Source: Lachnospiraceae bacterium
GTDB lineage: Bacteria; Bacillota; Clostridia; Lachnospirales; Lachnospiraceae
Direction of reading: 5' to 3'
Length of the DNA stretch: 64,000 nucleotides
Assembly: GCA_910575775.1 (NCBI GenBank)
Contig: CAJTEY010000003.1
Coordinates: 124,001 to 188,000 of the forward strand
Below are positions 61,901 to 64,000 of the stretch, piece after piece. Position numbers and translations under genes: made by a program. A model generated the notes under the pieces. The model was given only the letters and a program-made list of their open reading frames with translations. It had not been told where the DNA came from and did no database searches. Within the stretch, counting starts at the first letter, position 1. Each line of letters starts with the position of its first letter.

Positions 61901-62050
61901 TTAAGAATGTTCTGCCAGCTTACCTGCTGCACCTAAAATGCCATCGGATATCCTCTGCGCCGCCTGTGGGTTACAAAGATTAACAAAAATATAGTATTCT
62001 ATGTCCAGCAGGTCATACTCCGCCGGCTCAGTAAATACCACCCTGTCCAC
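61901..62050 (-). pseudogene. Truncated ParE/RelE-type toxin
   Basis: From GTG 62050, overlapping the antitoxin end, 49 codons read VVFTEPAEYDLLDIEYYIF, NPQAAQRISDGILGAAGKLAEHS then stop. This is the N-terminal half of a ParE/RelE toxin (usual length 90-105 aa); the catalytic C-terminal strands are missing. Probably inactive. Confidence 0.7.
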
Positions 62051-62216
62051 GTTCTTTTCTCCTCTTTTCCAGTTTTTCCCTTACTTCTTCAATTGTACTG
62101 GTTCTGCCTTCCTGCATTGCTTTATAGCCTTCGCCAATTAATCTATATAACTCCAGTTTTGCAGAATCCGATGTTTCTGTAGTTATTTGCGGTTTGGTTG
62201 CTAACATATTAATCAC
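62028..62216 (-). CDS. Antitoxin of a ParE/RelE-type toxin-antitoxin pair
   Basis: A 62-aa protein: LATKPQITTETSDSAKLELY, RLIGEGYKAMQEGRTSTIEE, VREKLEKRRKERG. This matches short Phd/ParD-like antitoxins placed directly before ParE-type toxins in Clostridia. Its stop overlaps the toxin start. With the toxin truncated it is an orphan. Confidence 0.7.
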   Translation of the reverse strand: MINMLATKPQITTETSDSAKLELYRLIGEGYKAMQEGRTSTIEEVREKLEKRRKERGQGGIY

Positions 62217-62394
62217 ACCCTTTCTAATCAGTTACAGTATAGCATATATCTTTATTCTCAACAACAAATTCAAAATATATCTTACCATCTATATTATATG
62301 CTATAAAATACTATACCACTCTTCCAATTGATTATGCAAAAAGGAAATTTTGTCTTAAAAATTTATTTCAATGCCTTTCTCCCGTCAAATAATC
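62217..62394. other. AT-rich intergenic stretch
   Basis: Holds the likely promoter zone of the antitoxin on the minus strand (several TATAAT-like words near 62240-62320) but none with a convincing -35. Nothing else seen. Confidence 0.4.
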
Positions 62395-62508
62395 CTATGC
62401 TTCCTCATCGCTCCTTGTATCAAAAAACCACCCCCTAACCCCGCCAACCACAAAAACCGCCGCCGTAAACATCACATATCTCCCCAATAACCCCATTACA
62501 AAACCCAT
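62395..62508 (-). CDS. Small membrane peptide, 37 aa
   Basis: ATG 62508 with AGAGGTGG 4 nt upstream opens MGFVMGLLGRYVMFTAAVFV, then VGGVRGWFFDTRSDEEA and TAG. One hydrophobic helix with a charged tail. It lies 20 nt after the serine recombinase fragment on the same strand. Small peptides like this occur near clostridial mobile elements. Function unknown. Confidence 0.5.
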   Translation of the reverse strand: MGFVMGLLGRYVMFTAAVFVVGGVRGWFFDTRSDEEA

Positions 62509-62528
62509 CTTTCCACCTCTCCATTCCC

Positions 62529-63458
62529 TTATCTCTTCCTACGCCAACAATAAAACACCCGTCCCCCGACAGGCATTTTATTCTTACCGCAGACCGGCAG
62601 GAACAACGCTTTTATCCTGTCCGTGTATTCATCCGGCTGCTGTTCCTTGCCGTAGCTGCCGATCACCCGGATGACGTTCTGTCGGAAGGCGCCTACGAAA
62701 TCCCCTTCGTTTCTTGTGATGCGGTGGATGGCCTCCATGACCGCCCTGTTCAACGCGCCCTCTTCCAGCGTTTCGGAATCGCCGCATTTCTTTACCCCGT
62801 TTGTCAGGCGGTTCGAGCATCTCCAGACGATCTTCTTTCTGCCGTTCCTTGCCCAAGTCACCCGGCGGTATTCCTGTCCGCACTTTCCGCAGAGCAAGAT
62901 GCCTGTAAGGGCATATCCCGATGAATATTTACTCTTCTGGTTCTTCTTCCTTGTGACGGCTGATTTGCACATGGACGAGCGCCGCATGATCTCTTCCTGT
63001 ACCCGGAAAAACAGTTCTTTCGGTATAATGGCCTCATGGTCGTCCTCCACATAGTATTGGGGGACAATGCCGTTGTTGATGACTTTCTTTTTTGTCATAA
63101 AGTCTACGGTATAGGTTTTCTGCAACAGGGCATCGCCCATGTATTTTTCATTGCGCAGCATTTTCATCACTACGGTGGCATGCCATTTTTCTTTTCCTGT
63201 TGTGGTGCGGATGCCTTTCTCCTGCAGATGCTCGCTGATCTTGGCGGCGCTGTACCCTTCGAGGTAAAGCCGGAACACCGTCTGCACGATCTCCGCCTCT
63301 TCCAGCACGATGACCAGCTCGCCTTTTTCATTTTTGGTGTAGCCCATGAATTTGTTGTGGTTGACGATGACCTGTCCTTTGAGCCGGATTTTATGAAAAA
63401 GCTGATTGGCGTCCATGCGATGCCTTCCCCTTTCTGCCCTGTTGGGAAAAATATCCAT
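62529..63458 (-). pseudogene. Serine recombinase, C-terminal part only
   Basis: About 295-309 codons read a large serine recombinase without its N-terminal catalytic resolvase domain: recombinase domain (IVNHNKFMGYTKNEKGELVI, VFRLYLEGYSAAKISEHL, WHATVVMKMLRNEKYMGDAL) and zinc ribbon (GILLCGKCGQEYRRVTW, WRCSNRL, CGDSETL). The nucleophile Ser is not present. A remnant of an ICE or phage. Confidence 0.85.
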
Positions 63459-63509
63459 AAAGTATTAGACTGCTCTTATCAGAAGATCCAGAATGATTTA
63501 TGCCGCAGT

Positions 63510-63782
63510 TTACAAGCCATCACAATGGAAAGCATCATTGCAGATTATCACTGGAATACGCAGGATAGGTGAAAATTTAAATAAGGAGTATTCTGTCTGC
63601 CCGTCATATTTTTTCTGGTACTCCGTCTGGTCGAGGGCAATGCAGGCATTCCCATTCACGCACTGCTGTATCATCTCTACCGCGATGTTCATCTCTTCCT
63701 GAAACTGAATCCGCTCCGCCTCCAGTTCCAATGTGTCATAAAAGCGTTCCTTGACCGCCTCGTAGTCCTCCCGTATGCTTTT
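63510..63782 (-). pseudogene. Serine recombinase C-terminal coiled-coil fragment
   Basis: The frame reads SIREDYEAVKERFYDTLELE, FQEEMNIAVEMIQQCV and ALDQTEYQKKYDG, the usual C-terminal end of clostridial large serine recombinases, then diverges. It is out of place, upstream of the domain found at 62529-63458, so the two pieces come from different copies or a rearrangement. No gene is supported in 63783-63927. Confidence 0.7.
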
Positions 63783-63927
63783 TCAAAGTCTCTATTATTT
63801 CATCAATAATTGAATGACTTCCTTCATTGGACTCAATAATTAATACACGGCTGATGTTACCACCTCCTCCATTCAGAACATACCAAAGCATAATTACATT
63901 TTTATAATCCTGTTTATTTAGCTATTA

Positions 63928-64000
63928 TCAGCCAAACACTTCTGCTACATCCTTTAAATATTCCCGGATCGGCAAATGCTGCGGACAATGTTTTTCGCAT
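63928..64000 (-). CDS. Aldo/keto reductase with iron-sulfur C-terminus, partial
   Basis: Only the last 23 codons are in the window: CEKHCPQHLPIREYLKDVAE then VFG and stop. The C-x3-C-P-Q-H-x-P-I-R-E pattern is the hallmark of the C-terminal 4Fe-4S motif of clostridial aldo/keto reductases. The remainder lies beyond the right edge. Confidence 0.75.
   Translation of the reverse strand, partial: CEKHCPQHLPIREYLKDVAEVFG

Noticed and set aside
62431-62450. C-rich run as another contingency tract
   Set aside because: It is broken by A and T (ccaccccctaacccc) and only five Cs long at most.
1-64000. CRISPR arrays, tRNA or rRNA genes
   Set aside because: No regularly spaced repeats and no cloverleaf or rRNA-like sequence noticed on either strand; a tool-based scan was not possible.

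Overview
The window looks like a low-to-mid GC Gram-positive anaerobe of the Clostridia, most likely a Lachnospiraceae gut bacterium. This rests on strong AGGAGG-type ribosome binding sites, a lantibiotic-type ABC transporter with its own two-component system, a KtrAB potassium system, clostridial serine and Tn916-like tyrosine recombinases, and protein sequences typical of that family. No taxonomic marker gene is present, so the placement is inference.

Region 1 (1-30.4 kb, all minus strand, transcribed right to left) is one long, tightly packed surface-glycan locus. It starts with a CDP-glycerol-phosphotransferase-like protein, a methyltransferase, an AsnB amidotransferase and a polysaccharide deacetylase-like protein. 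It continues with FkbM methyltransferases, GT4/GT2/GT92/GT-D glycosyltransferases, a complete UDP-L-FucNAc pathway (FnlA, FnlB, FnlC) and two small membrane-anchored Rossmann proteins. It ends in a cassette that matches, gene for gene, the Campylobacter jejuni pathway for O-methyl phosphoramidate: glutamine kinase, two SAM methyltransferases, gamma-glutamyl-CDP-amidate hydrolase, CTP:phosphoglutamine cytidylyltransferase and CysC-like CDP-phosphoramidate kinase (Cj1418, Cj1419/1420, Cj1417, Cj1416, Cj1415). Two G10 homopolymers lie on the coding strand here, one inside a methyltransferase and one just ahead of another methyltransferase, as expected for phase variation. A similar Rossmann-like module recurs in most enzymes of the locus.

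Region 2 (30.4-34.4 kb) is accessory DNA: a full-length TnpB homologue in which all three RuvC catalytic positions are lost, a structured guide-RNA-like stretch at its 3' end lying directly before the glycan operon, a tyrosine integrase, and a Uma2 protein with a consensus promoter and a Shine-Dalgarno sequence held in a hairpin. A 29-nt hairpin sequence occurs in inverted orientation at both ends of the integrase-Uma2 segment.

Region 3 (34.4-39.4 kb) holds a histidine kinase/response regulator pair divergent from a three-gene lantibiotic/antimicrobial-peptide type ABC transporter, then a small hypothetical gene. Region 4 (39.4-50.1 kb) holds a ketopantoate-reductase-family gene broken at a G7 tract and a ten-gene Mrp-type cation/proton antiporter operon that has four large NuoL/M/N-like subunits instead of two and archaeal-Mbh-like small subunits. 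Region 5 (50.4-58.9 kb) holds a secreted GLUG-repeat/coiled-coil protein co-transcribed with an MMPL/RND exporter under a promoter with a palindromic operator, and divergently a KtrB-KtrA potassium uptake pair. Region 6 (58.9-64 kb) has a metallo-beta-lactamase-fold hydrolase, a methyltransferase, a HEPN-like protein, and a graveyard of mobile and toxin remnants (IS110, DUF4365-like, ParE/antitoxin, serine recombinase pieces), ending in the C-terminus of an iron-sulfur aldo/keto reductase.

No tRNA, rRNA or CRISPR array was seen. All calls are from reading the sequence; no similarity search or structure prediction was run.
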